This document shows, piece after piece, positions 1-6,007 of a stretch of 6,556 nucleotides of DNA (its first letter is position 1; every line of letters starts with the position of its first letter). The translations under genes and the position numbers were made by a program. The DNA lies in contig CAJLZR010000047.1 in assembly GCA_905211185.1 (NCBI GenBank), positions 1 through 6,556 on the forward strand, written 5' to 3'. The stretch comes from an uncultured Oscillospiraceae bacterium (GTDB lineage Bacteria; Bacillota_A; Clostridia; Oscillospirales; Acutalibacteraceae). The notes beneath the pieces were generated by a model. It did not search any database. It was not told where the DNA came from and saw nothing but the letters and a program-made list of their open reading frames with translations.

Positions 1-1
1 C

Positions 2-139
2 ACCAGACCCGAAATTTACGAATATCTGATTAAAATTGCAAAGCAGCCCAAACGCCGGGTTTTAACCGATGTTCTTTTGGAGACGCTTTCCATTATTGCA
101 TATAAGCAGCCGGTGACAAAGATGGAAATAGAAAAAATA
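2..139 (+). pseudogene. scpB: ScpB fragment (segregation and condensation protein B), cut at both ends
   Basis: Frame 2 reads TRPEIYEYLIKIAKQPKRR and then VLTDVLLETLSIIAYKQPVT, KMEIEKI. This is the central winged-helix part of ScpB, the kleisin-associated subunit that works with ScpA and SMC in chromosome condensation. In intact ScpB the EIEKI is followed by RGV and then a second winged-helix stretch of about 60-80 residues. Here it is followed by QNQLASFKTAAGVV, which I do not recognise as ScpB, and then by the acetyltransferase. The fragment is visibly richer in GC than what follows. The N-terminal part lies left of the window. A broken copy of a widely conserved gene suggests a rearrangement, a second intact copy elsewhere, or an assembly join. 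Confidence 0.7.
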
Positions 140-673
140 CAAAATCAACTGGCAAGCTTCAAAACGGCAGCAGGGGTAGTTATTAAAAAACCTTTAATGC
201 AAGAGAAGGAAAACTTTGAAATATTAAAATTACAGCTTAAAGATTTCGAAAAATGCGGTAATATTTGGGATTTAAACGAAAACAAAGATTTTACTCAAAA
301 TATTTACCACGAATTAAAATCCGGAAACAGAGAGACCTTTGTCTATAAAGATCCAAGGAGCGGAAAATTTTTGGGCGAAATAAGCATTGTGTTCAGCGAT
401 GATAAAGAAATACACACTATAAAAGGCATAAGGGTATATCTCTCCCGTTTGATTGTAAAGGAAATCCACAGAAACAAAGGCATCGGAACAGTGCTTTGCA
501 ATTATATATTTGATTATTGCAAAAAGCTTGGATATAAAGAAATGTCTTTGGGTGTAAATCTTGATAATTACGGTGCAATAAAGCTTTATCATGGGCTTGG
601 ATTTAAAGAAATTCTTTTGGTAGATAAAGATGAGTATGGAGAGTATGTAGTTCTACTTAAAAAGCTGATTTAG
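2..673 (+). CDS. GNAT-family N-acetyltransferase, fused in frame to an ScpB fragment (5' partial)
   Basis: The frame is open from the first bases of the window to the TAG at 671-673. From about codon 197 on it reads as a full GNAT acetyltransferase, an enzyme class that moves an acyl group from acyl-CoA to an amine; the substrate cannot be read from sequence. The opening NFEILKLQLKDFEKCGNIWD is typical of the start of such proteins. Motif A is RNKGIG, with Arg at 470-472 and the two Gly codons at 479 and 485, which bind the CoA pyrophosphate. The C-terminal NYGAIKLYHGLGF is the usual motif B region. Upstream, 2-139 encodes an ScpB piece. The GNAT gene may start independently at ATG 197, but no good ribosome binding site lies at the right distance (AGGGG is about 20 bases away). 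A TTG at 77 is inside ScpB and is not a natural start. The next gene's ribosome binding site overlaps this stop, so the two are probably one operon. Confidence 0.8.
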   Translation, partial: TRPEIYEYLIKIAKQPKRRVLTDVLLETLSIIAYKQPVTKMEIEKIQNQLASFKTAAGVVIKKPLMQEKENFEILKLQLKDFEKCGNIWDLNENKDFTQNIYHELKSGNRETFVYKDPRSGKFLGEISIVFSDDKEIHTIKGIRVYLSRLIVKEIHRNKGIGTVLCNYIFDYCKKLGYKEMSLGVNLDNYGAIKLYHGLGFKEILLVDKDEYGEYVVLLKKLI

Positions 674-687
674 GGGGCTCAATAAAG

Positions 688-1401
688 ATGAATTTGAAAA
701 TCAAAAATATAAGTTTAAAAAATTTAAATATCCTTACGGTTTGCGTTTCTATGATGATGTTTATTTTAATGTGGTGGGGTATTGTATTAATACCCACAAG
801 TATTCCCTACTCTAGCACGTTTGGACGTATTTTATTAACGATTTTACTTGTATTACTTACAAAATATTTTGATGAAGATTTAAAAATAAAATTATCCGAA
901 ATGTACCGAAATTTTAACTTTAAAAATTTTGTTTATTCGCTTATCGGAGTCTTTGCATACATGTACATAGGGTCGTGTATAATATCGAAAAATATATGCC
1001 TTTTAGATTTTTCGTACAGGGATTTTGAAGGTTATGTAAGCCTATTCTTTTTGGCGCTTTTTGAAGAAATGTTTTTTAGGGGCTGGGGATATAATGCGTT
1101 TTGGTCGGCATTCGATAAGAAAATTGAAAATCAAAAAGAGATAAAGATATTTAATAGATTTGGTATTACAAAGTCAGAGATAAAAGCTATTATTTTTACC
1201 AATTTCTTTTTTGCGGTTATTCACTTGCAATCTTACATAACGATTTTACATTATAATTTTTTGCAGACATTAGAAAACTGTATACATGTGTTTTTGATAG
1301 GAACATTTCTTACTCTTATTTTCCGAAAAACTAAATTAATTTGGAATGCCATAGCAGTGCATTTTTTCTGGGATTATATTATCGGCCTCATAGTTAAGTA
1401 A
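688..1401 (+). CDS. CPBP-family intramembrane metalloprotease (CAAX protease / Abi type)
   Basis: The 237-residue protein is strongly hydrophobic, with membrane segments at about residues 13-35, 45-60, 79-100, 112-125, 165-180, 196-212 and 218-236. It carries the CPBP motifs in order: EEMFFR at residues 126-131, FAVIH at 175-179, and HFFWD at 225-229, where Asp stands in the place often held by Asn. These Glu and His residues form the metal-binding active site in this family. Members process prenylated or other membrane proteins, or give self-immunity to bacteriocins; which applies here is not visible. The start is ATG 688, preceded by AGGGGG at 672-677 with ten bases between. That site overlaps the stop codon of the acetyltransferase, which points to coupled translation. 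A new promoter follows the gene, so the next gene is probably a separate unit. AT-rich like its neighbours. Confidence 0.85.
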   Translation: MNLKIKNISLKNLNILTVCVSMMMFILMWWGIVLIPTSIPYSSTFGRILLTILLVLLTKYFDEDLKIKLSEMYRNFNFKNFVYSLIGVFAYMYIGSCIISKNICLLDFSYRDFEGYVSLFFLALFEEMFFRGWGYNAFWSAFDKKIENQKEIKIFNRFGITKSEIKAIIFTNFFFAVIHLQSYITILHYNFLQTLENCIHVFLIGTFLTLIFRKTKLIWNAIAVHFFWDYIIGLIVK

Positions 1402-1411
1402 ATATTTAAAT

Positions 1412-1439
1412 TTGTTTAAAATTTGTTTAGTGTTATAAT
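1412..1439 (+). promoter_or_regulatory. Predicted sigma-A promoter for the phosphatase gene
   Basis: TTGTTT at 1412-1417 and a perfect TATAAT at 1434-1439 are separated by 16 bases. They lie between the stop codon of the CPBP gene and the start of the phosphatase fusion gene. Transcription would begin at about 1446, leaving a short leader before the GGG-containing ribosome binding site at 1464-1469. Called by eye only. Confidence 0.55.
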
Positions 1440-1479
1440 TATTAAAGAAACACCGTAATTGAAAAGGGAAATGTTTATT

Positions 1480-3327
1480 GTGAAGCTTAAAAAATACATC
1501 ATATATTTATGTACACTTGAATTAATTTTAAATTCGAGCATTTATGCAAAAAATAAAATCCAATCATGCGAAACTTTAGAAAACCGCAAAACATGTGCTC
1601 AAGAAATCGACATGCACGATGATATATTAACTTTAGACGGCACGAAAAACACAAGGTATCTCGGAATTTATAATGATATCCAAGGAAATCCTTTAGATAA
1701 AACGGCTTTTTTACGATCTGATAACACAAATAATTTATCAGAAAAAGACTTAAACAAATTAAAAGAAATGAATGTTAAAAATGTAATTGACCTAAGATAC
1801 CCAAATGAAGCCGCAAAAGCACCAAACAGGCTTAAGGATTTGGATTGGGTAAAATATCATAACATTACTATTGCCGTAAACAGGAAGTATTCATTGTACG
1901 ATAGCTACGTAAAAGCATTGGAATGTAAAAAACTAATAAAGAAGATATTTGAAACAATAGCGGACGCCAAAGAAGGCACAATACTATTTCACTGCACTTA
2001 CGGAAAAGACCGAACAGGCATTTTATCCATGCTAATTTTAGGAATTGCAAATGTAAGAAACGAGGATATAGTAAAAAACTATTTGGATTGCTACCTTTTT
2101 GATTGTCCTCCCGAAGATTATGAAGATGAGTATAAGAAAAACAAAGAAAATATAGAAAAAGTTATTAAGTACATAACCGATAAATATGACTCCTTCGATA
2201 ATTATATTTTGTCTACAGGATTATCCAAAGAAGGTTTACATAAAGTAAAAGAAAGAATCCACCCCATATACAATCAAGAACTAACTGCATATTTATCGGA
2301 TAATTGCTATGATACCGCACCTACCGAATCAGACTTAGAAAAATACGAACTCTTTATTAGCGGAGAATATCATGCAACGCAGAGAAATCATAAGGTACAA
2401 AAAAATATAATAAAGAATTTGTGTGAAAAAACCGATTTAAGATATATTATATCTGAAGATACCATGGCAAACGCTTTGCTCATAAACGACTATATCCAAA
2501 CCGGAGATAAATCGAAACTTGATATAGTTTTTAGTAACGTCAATGGTACTTATTTAAATAACAAAGAGCAATATGAATTTTATAGGTGGCTTTATGAATT
2601 TAATAAATCTTTACCCGAAAATAAAAAACTTACATATCTTGGCTGGGATATAGAACACCAGTATAAAACCACCATATATTATCTAAAAAATTTGATAAAG
2701 GGTAAAAACATTCCCGAAACCACCAAAAGCTTTATAAAAAATTTTGAAGCCGAAAATGTAAAAGCCAATATTCCGAACATTTTATTGTCTTTGGAAAAAG
2801 TATGTGCCGATATTGAAAGCTCCCCAAGCAGCTATGATTTAGGGGAAAATTCTTGGGTATTTAAATATCTAATGGAAAATTTATTAAATACATTTAAACG
2901 CAAAAGCATTACAGGTAATTTTCAATTATGGGCTAACGCCAGGGAAAATGCCGTAATATCTAATTTTTATAAAATATACGACCATTATAGCGGTAACCAC
3001 AAAATAAAGTTTTACGGCGAGTGGGGACTGTATCATTGTTTTTTAAATAACGATGATACCATAAGATTAGCTAAATCTTTGAATAATAACGAAGATTCTC
3101 CGTTTAAAAATAAAGTTTGCTCAATGGCCCATGTATATTTTGATTCCTTCGGCATGAAAAGAAATGGTGGTTCTTACCAGTTAGACAATTCAGATTTTTT
3201 CAGAAACGAAAACAAAGATTTAGATTTATTAAGAAATTTTGCGAACGATAATAAAATAAAGTTTTTAAAACTTGATAATACTGATAGTCCATTCTCTAAA
3301 AAATGTATTATTTTAATGATGAACTAA
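1480..3327 (+). CDS. Secreted two-domain protein: tyrosine phosphatase plus erythromycin-esterase/ChaN-like domain
   Basis: I start the gene at GTG 1480 (615 residues) because AAGGGA at 1464-1469 sits ten bases ahead. The in-frame TTG 1459 and ATG 1471 lie upstream of or too close to that site. The N-terminus (MKLKKYIIYLCTLELIL, then NSSIYA) looks like a Sec signal peptide, so the protein is probably exported. Residues of about 40-270 resemble the bacterial tyrosine phosphatase family called Y_phosphatase3. There is a VIDLRYPNEA segment and the catalytic loop HCTYGKDRTG, with the nucleophile Cys172 and phosphate-binding Arg178. From about residue 285 it resembles, distantly, erythromycin-esterase-like/ChaN proteins: ISGEYH (Glu296, His298), SED, LGWDIEH (Asp390, His393) and FYGEWGLYH (His519). 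Typical esterases have GESTH, one residue longer, so macrolide hydrolysis should not be assumed. The gene appears to be transcribed alone. Phosphatase activity is likely; the role of the C-terminal half is unknown. Confidence 0.8.
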   Translation: MKLKKYIIYLCTLELILNSSIYAKNKIQSCETLENRKTCAQEIDMHDDILTLDGTKNTRYLGIYNDIQGNPLDKTAFLRSDNTNNLSEKDLNKLKEMNVKNVIDLRYPNEAAKAPNRLKDLDWVKYHNITIAVNRKYSLYDSYVKALECKKLIKKIFETIADAKEGTILFHCTYGKDRTGILSMLILGIANVRNEDIVKNYLDCYLFDCPPEDYEDEYKKNKENIEKVIKYITDKYDSFDNYILSTGLSKEGLHKVKERIHPIYNQELTAYLSDNCYDTAPTESDLEKYELFISGEYHATQRNHKVQKNIIKNLCEKTDLRYIISEDTMANALLINDYIQTGDKSKLDIVFSNVNGTYLNNKEQYEFYRWLYEFNKSLPENKKLTYLGWDIEHQYKTTIYYLKNLIKGKNIPETTKSFIKNFEAENVKANIPNILLSLEKVCADIESSPSSYDLGENSWVFKYLMENLLNTFKRKSITGNFQLWANARENAVISNFYKIYDHYSGNHKIKFYGEWGLYHCFLNNDDTIRLAKSLNNNEDSPFKNKVCSMAHVYFDSFGMKRNGGSYQLDNSDFFRNENKDLDLLRNFANDNKIKFLKLDNTDSPFSKKCIILMMN

Positions 3328-3361
3328 AAAATGGCGTTACTACAGATTGTTTTAAATATTT

Positions 3362-3385
3362 GGTTTTGATAAAAGGATCAAAACC
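3362..3385 (+). terminator. Perfect hairpin after the phosphatase gene, possible weak terminator
   Basis: GGTTTTGAT at 3362-3370 pairs with ATCAAAACC at 3377-3385 around a six-base loop, 34 bases past the stop codon at 3327. The stem is perfect, but only TTGTAC follows instead of a run of T. It could slow RNA decay or act as an inefficient terminator. Confidence 0.35.
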
Positions 3386-3396
3386 TTGTACAAAAC

Positions 3397-3609
3397 TTAA
3401 TTAGAAAAGGCGAAAAGTTCAGTTTCTGCTTTGTTAGGTAATGTCTTCTACGTGTTTGTTCGTTTATCATTTTCACCGTATTTTTCTTGAGCTTCTTTCA
3501 AAACACCTTTTAAAGTGGATATGTTTTCTTTTTGATTTTTAATTTGTTTATTTACAACTTTACTTTGGGAGTAAAAACAAGACGCAAATTTATTGTAAGC
3601 GTTAAATCC
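3397..3609 (-). pseudogene. Remnant of a phage tail tape-measure-like protein
   Basis: On the minus strand one frame reads through 53 residues that include NKQIKNQKENISTLKGVLKE and AQEKYGENDKRT, a TAG at 3448-3450, and then KTLPNKAETELFAFSN before TAA at 3397-3399. This highly charged alpha-helical pattern is what I expect near the N-terminus of Firmicutes phage tail tape-measure proteins. In those, KYGENxKxT is usually followed by a Trp and then LNKAE; the TAG stands where that Trp would be, so a TGG to TAG change is likely. The similarity continues in the same frame after the stop. There is no start codon with a ribosome binding site, and a stop at 3613-3615 closes the frame upstream. I call it a decayed prophage fragment. 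Confidence 0.45.
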
Positions 3610-3643
3610 AAATTAGTTTTTTCTCCGGTAAATTATTTTTGAA

Positions 3644-3680
3644 CATAAAAAAAGACATCTAAATTTAATTAGACGTCTTT
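3644..3680 (-). terminator. Rho-independent terminator, minus strand
   Basis: AAAGACATCTAA at 3651-3662 pairs with TTAGACGTCTTT at 3669-3680: eleven pairs and one A/C mismatch around a six-base loop. On the minus strand the stem is followed by seven T, giving a standard terminator. It would stop transcription coming from the tRNA fragment or the recombinase gene. On the plus strand the stem is followed by only three T. Confidence 0.7.
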
Positions 3681-3705
3681 AAAGTGGTGTAATCCCTGTA
3701 ACATT

Positions 3706-3742
3706 TTAAATTTTAGTACCCATATTAAATTTTAGTACCCAT
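3706..3742. repeat. 19-bp tandem repeat, two copies
   Basis: TTAAATTTTAGTACCCAT occurs at 3706-3723 and again at 3725-3742, identical over 18 bases with a period of 19. On the minus strand each unit begins ATGGGTACTAAAATTT. It lies between two minus-strand terminators. Its function is unknown; an end of an insertion sequence or a protein-binding site are both possible. Confidence 0.7.
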
Positions 3743-3769
3743 AAAAAATTAATTTTTAATCTTGGGAAA

Positions 3770-3799
3770 AAGGAAATTCCCCTTTTAATAGGGGATTTA
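3770..3799 (-). terminator. Terminator just downstream of the tRNA-Asn fragment
   Basis: On the minus strand, right after the CCA end of the tRNA, AAATCCCC (3791-3798) pairs with GGGGAATTT (3774-3782) around an eight-base loop, with one bulged base. CC and then a T-run follow. This is the usual arrangement for ending a tRNA transcript, and suggests that this side is the original chromosomal downstream flank of the tRNA gene. Confidence 0.5.
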
Positions 3800-3801
3800 T
3801 T

Positions 3802-3857
3802 TGGCTCCCCCTGTTGGACTCGAACCAACGACCCTGCGGTTAACAGCCGCATGCTCT
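3802..3857 (-). tRNA. tRNA-Asn (GUU), 3' part only; 5' end missing
   Basis: Reading the minus strand from 3857: AGAGC (3' strand of the D-stem), A, anticodon stem TGCGG/CCGCA with loop CTGTTAA (anticodon GTT at 3842-3844), a five-base variable loop, T-arm GTTGG-TTCGAGT-CCAAC at 3813-3829, acceptor strand AGGGGGA, discriminator G and an encoded CCA at 3802-3804. The expected 5' part (acceptor TCCCCCT, D-arm and D-loop) is absent: after 3857 the sequence turns into CTCCC and unrelated DNA. It cannot fold into a working tRNA. The most likely explanation is a junction made when an element inserted in the tRNA gene, leaving a displaced 3' piece. Confidence 0.85.
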
Positions 3858-3924
3858 AGGGAGCGTTACAGTAACATACCGTAAAATCAGTTTATTGCTT
3901 AACTCTTTTAGTAGAGCTTTTTCT

Positions 3925-5487
3925 TTAAAGTCCTTCGCAAAATTGCTGATAGTCCATATCAAACTCGATATTTACATTATAACCTTTGCTGACTTTTACT
4001 TGTCTTATAAGCTGGCAAGCTATCATTTTATGTTCTTCCGGTGAAGCGTTTTGAAACTCATCAGCCCAATTTAAGAACATATTATAATGATAATCAAGTT
4101 TACTCATGGCTTCTTGTTTATTCTCAAGCTCACTTTTTAATTTTTCTTGCTCTAAAACTTTTTCATTTACTCTGCTCTGCGTAGTGTTTATTGCTTCGCT
4201 TAATTGATCCGCCGTAAATGCACTTTCACCGACAAGTGCTTTACCGATTTCCATTTTTAAAGATTTTAGTTGATTACTTAGTTTATCTATCTCGGCACTT
4301 ACTTTTTTATATTTGGAATTATAAACCGAAACTTGTGATTTATATTTCTTTTCAAGTGCTTTGTCCTTCGGCGTTTCTTTAATTTTTTTAAGAAGATTAT
4401 CAAGAACAGTTATAACTGCTTCGTCAATTGTTTCTGCTACATAAGACGTTTGACCGTCGCAATTACTGAGTTTTCTTGTTTTATGGTAGCAAGTATATTT
4501 AAGTTGGTCGATTTTATATTCCGTCCCGTCTTTTCTTAAATATCGGTCTTGATACCGAGTAACTATTAACCTTCCTCCGCAATGAGCACAAAATATGTTG
4601 CCCGATAAAAGTGTTTTCCCTTTTGTGTTTAATGGTATTGTCCTTTTGCTGTTCTTGGCGATTCTTTGACTAATTATATTTTGAACGCTGTCAAATATGT
4701 TTTCATCAATTATTTTAAGTCTGCTTATAAAAGGCGAACAGTTCCCGCCTGAAATCACATATCCGCAATAAGATTTATTTTTCAAAATCCTATTTATAGT
4801 ATTACTTTGAAATTTATTTCCCTGATGAGTTTTTATTCCTTGTTCATTTAAAAATTTTGCAAGTCTGTAAGAACCAAATCCTTCTTTAATCGTTTTTTCA
4901 AAAATTATTTTTACGATTTCGGCTTCTTCGGGCTCAATTTCAAGCTGATGTATTTCTTTGCCTTTTTTATTAAGCTGACCTGTTTTTACTGTTTTATAAC
5001 CATAAAGAACATTTCCTCCGGTGTAGGCTCCTTCTTCTACGAGCTGTTTCATTCTTGTTTTTATTCTCACAGATGTTTTTATACTTTCTCCGCTGGCTTG
5101 CCAAAATCTTATATAGTTCATAAGCTTGTCAACATGATTTTCAAAGCGTTGTTCGCCTTCTTGCGTGCTCCAAACTTCTATTCCTTGTTTTACAAACCAT
5201 TCTACAACAAACGGAGTTTCATCTTCTCTACGACCCAAGCGGTCAAACATAAAAACAAGTAATATATCAAACTCTTTTTTAAGTGCCGCCGCTTTAATAT
5301 CTTGAACGGCATCTCTATCTTCGGAAGAAACTTTAAATCCCGATATACCTTTTTCGGAAAACTCTTTTACCACCGACCAACCTTGTGCCTTTGCAAATTC
5401 ATTACATTTTATTCTTTGCATTGGTATGTCATCTTTATCAACCTGCCCTTTGGTCGATACTCTGTATAAACAATAAACTCTTTTCAT
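3925..5487 (-). CDS. Large serine recombinase (site-specific integrase)
   Basis: This 520-residue enzyme cuts and rejoins DNA at attachment sites through a serine nucleophile. Domains in order: a resolvase-type catalytic domain at about 1-150, with YCLYRVSTKGQ giving the catalytic Ser11 and the conserved FDRLGRRED; a recombinase DNA-binding domain at about 165-265 (GYKTVK, LNEQGIKT, ILKNKSYCGYVI); a zinc ribbon with Cys300, Cys303, Cys333 and Cys343; a coiled coil at about 380-470; and a tail ending NVNIEFDMDYQQFCEGL, common among clostridial transposon recombinases. Length and parts are those of a complete enzyme of the TnpX/TndX and phage-integrase type. ATG at 5485-5487 is preceded by GAGAGG about ten bases upstream. 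A promoter and a repeated motif lie in the 87-base gap to the small upstream gene. Its C-terminal end faces the tRNA-Asn fragment, the probable attachment site. Confidence 0.95.
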   Translation of the reverse strand: MKRVYCLYRVSTKGQVDKDDIPMQRIKCNEFAKAQGWSVVKEFSEKGISGFKVSSEDRDAVQDIKAAALKKEFDILLVFMFDRLGRREDETPFVVEWFVKQGIEVWSTQEGEQRFENHVDKLMNYIRFWQASGESIKTSVRIKTRMKQLVEEGAYTGGNVLYGYKTVKTGQLNKKGKEIHQLEIEPEEAEIVKIIFEKTIKEGFGSYRLAKFLNEQGIKTHQGNKFQSNTINRILKNKSYCGYVISGGNCSPFISRLKIIDENIFDSVQNIISQRIAKNSKRTIPLNTKGKTLLSGNIFCAHCGGRLIVTRYQDRYLRKDGTEYKIDQLKYTCYHKTRKLSNCDGQTSYVAETIDEAVITVLDNLLKKIKETPKDKALEKKYKSQVSVYNSKYKKVSAEIDKLSNQLKSLKMEIGKALVGESAFTADQLSEAINTTQSRVNEKVLEQEKLKSELENKQEAMSKLDYHYNMFLNWADEFQNASPEEHKMIACQLIRQVKVSKGYNVNIEFDMDYQQFCEGL

Positions 5488-5548
5488 GGTATGTCTGCCT
5501 CTCTTGTACGATTTTTTATTCGCTACAAGATTACATTCATTTTTTTAT

Positions 5549-5567
5549 ATTCAATTTTCAAGGTACT
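5549..5567 (-). repeat. rRNA-leader-like motif, copy 1 (ahead of the recombinase)
   Basis: Minus-strand AGTACCTTGAAAATTGAAT differs by one base in 19 from a second copy at 6008-6026. GATTTTTTATTC also recurs nearby, at 5510-5521 and 6000-6011. The motif resembles the CTTTGAAAACTGAAT-like sequence found around rRNA genes of many Firmicutes, part of which acts there as the boxA antitermination signal; that comparison is from memory. Confidence 0.6.
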
Positions 5568-5573
5568 AACTTC

Positions 5574-5602
5574 ATTATACCACGTTTTGCGCCATTTGTG
5601 AG
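5574..5602 (-). promoter_or_regulatory. Predicted promoter for the serine recombinase gene
   Basis: On the minus strand a perfect TATAAT (plus-strand 5574-5579) lies 17 bases after CTCACA (5597-5602, four of six bases matching TTGACA). It overlaps the stop codon of the small upstream gene. Transcription would start at about 5567, which is the first base of the repeated AGTACCTTGAAAATTGAAT motif, so that motif would form the 5' end of the recombinase mRNA. Called by eye. Confidence 0.45.
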
Positions 5603-5766
5603 CATTTTTCCATGTAATCCTGCACTCTTTTTTCATAGCTATCCATAAGAATATCTAAAACTATATCTTTAATTTTTTCGTTTCTGTTTCTTGAAAAATA
5701 TATGACCACATTTATACCGTTGATTTCCTTGTTTATTACATGGTCATAATCAATCTCATATCCCAT
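5575..5766 (-). CDS. Small protein of unknown function (63 residues) in the integration module
   Basis: I do not recognise a named family. The ATG at 5764-5766 has an excellent ribosome binding site, AAAGGAGAG at 5772-5780, six bases away, which makes this a real gene despite its size. The protein begins MGYEIDYDHVINKEINGINV, has a short beta-like stretch VVIYFS, and then a probable amphipathic helix (IKDIVLDILMDSYEKRVQDY). Small genes of this pattern often sit just ahead of recombinase genes in Firmicutes mobile elements, where some are transposition accessory or directionality proteins. That role is a guess from position. It follows a long structured leader and its stop overlaps the promoter of the recombinase. 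No signal peptide or membrane segment. Confidence 0.65.
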   Translation of the reverse strand: MGYEIDYDHVINKEINGINVVIYFSRNRNEKIKDIVLDILMDSYEKRVQDYMEKCSQMAQNVV

Positions 5767-5802
5767 ATATTCTCTCCTTTTGATATTTTTCTAAACCTCT
5801 TA

Positions 5803-6000
5803 GCCCTCCATACCGAAAATGGAGGCACACGAATTTCACGTCCCCGCAACTTGCGAAGCCACCCTCATTGCCTGCGACGGTTTTATTGTAGAACAACAAG
5901 GTTCTCGGCACCTACAAGCAATCTTTGATTGCGTAAGTAGGTGAGGTTCTTATCACGCTCGGACTGTGACTGAGTGGGAGTATCTTTAATTGTTACTAAG
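5803..6000 (-). promoter_or_regulatory. Candidate structured leader RNA ahead of the small gene and recombinase
   Basis: The 343-base gap between the regulator and the small gene holds no protein gene of normal size, but its core is clearly richer in GC than its surroundings and dense in inverted repeats. In plus coordinates: CACCTAC 5909-5915 with GTAGGTG 5937-5943, enclosing GCAATC 5918-5923 with GATTGC 5927-5932; GAAC 5891-5894 with GTTC 5901-5904; CGCA/TGCG at 5845-5855; and CCTCCAT 5805-5811 with ATGGAGG 5819-5825 just before the ribosome binding site. AGGCA (5823-5827) can also pair with TGCCT (5869-5873), which excludes the last hairpin. A ten-codon ORF starts at ATG 5868 (minus) and ends at TGA 5836-5838, possibly a leader peptide. 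I do not recognise it as a known riboswitch or ribozyme, and no T-run follows the final hairpin. Confidence 0.5.
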
Positions 6001-6007
6001 ATTTTTT

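Noticed and set aside
314..592. Minus-strand open frame of 92 codons inside the acetyltransferase
   Set aside because: It lies antisense to a clearly conserved GNAT domain, has no recognisable content and no convincing ribosome binding site.
1459..1479. Earlier TTG (1459) or ATG (1471) start for the phosphatase fusion
   Set aside because: The only ribosome binding site, AAGGGA at 1464-1469, lies after the TTG and one base from the ATG. The GTG at 1480 has good spacing and gives a clean signal peptide.
2341..3327. Macrolide-resistance esterase
   Set aside because: The C-terminal half keeps only scattered motifs of the family, with a shortened GEYH motif and fused to a phosphatase, so a resistance call is not supported.
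4948..5262. Plus-strand open frame of 104 codons inside the recombinase gene
   Set aside because: It is the antisense shadow of conserved recombinase domains; the translation is Phe/Tyr-rich low-quality sequence.
5803..5830. Rho-independent terminator at the CCTCCAT/ATGGAGG hairpin
   Set aside because: The stem is good, but on the minus strand it is followed by GGCTAAGAGG, not by a T-run.
5385..5928. Plus-strand open frames (87 and 62 codons) over the recombinase start, small gene and leader
   Set aside because: They overlap better-supported minus-strand features and lack ribosome binding sites. The second frame runs through the structured leader, where the inverted repeats explain the sequence better.
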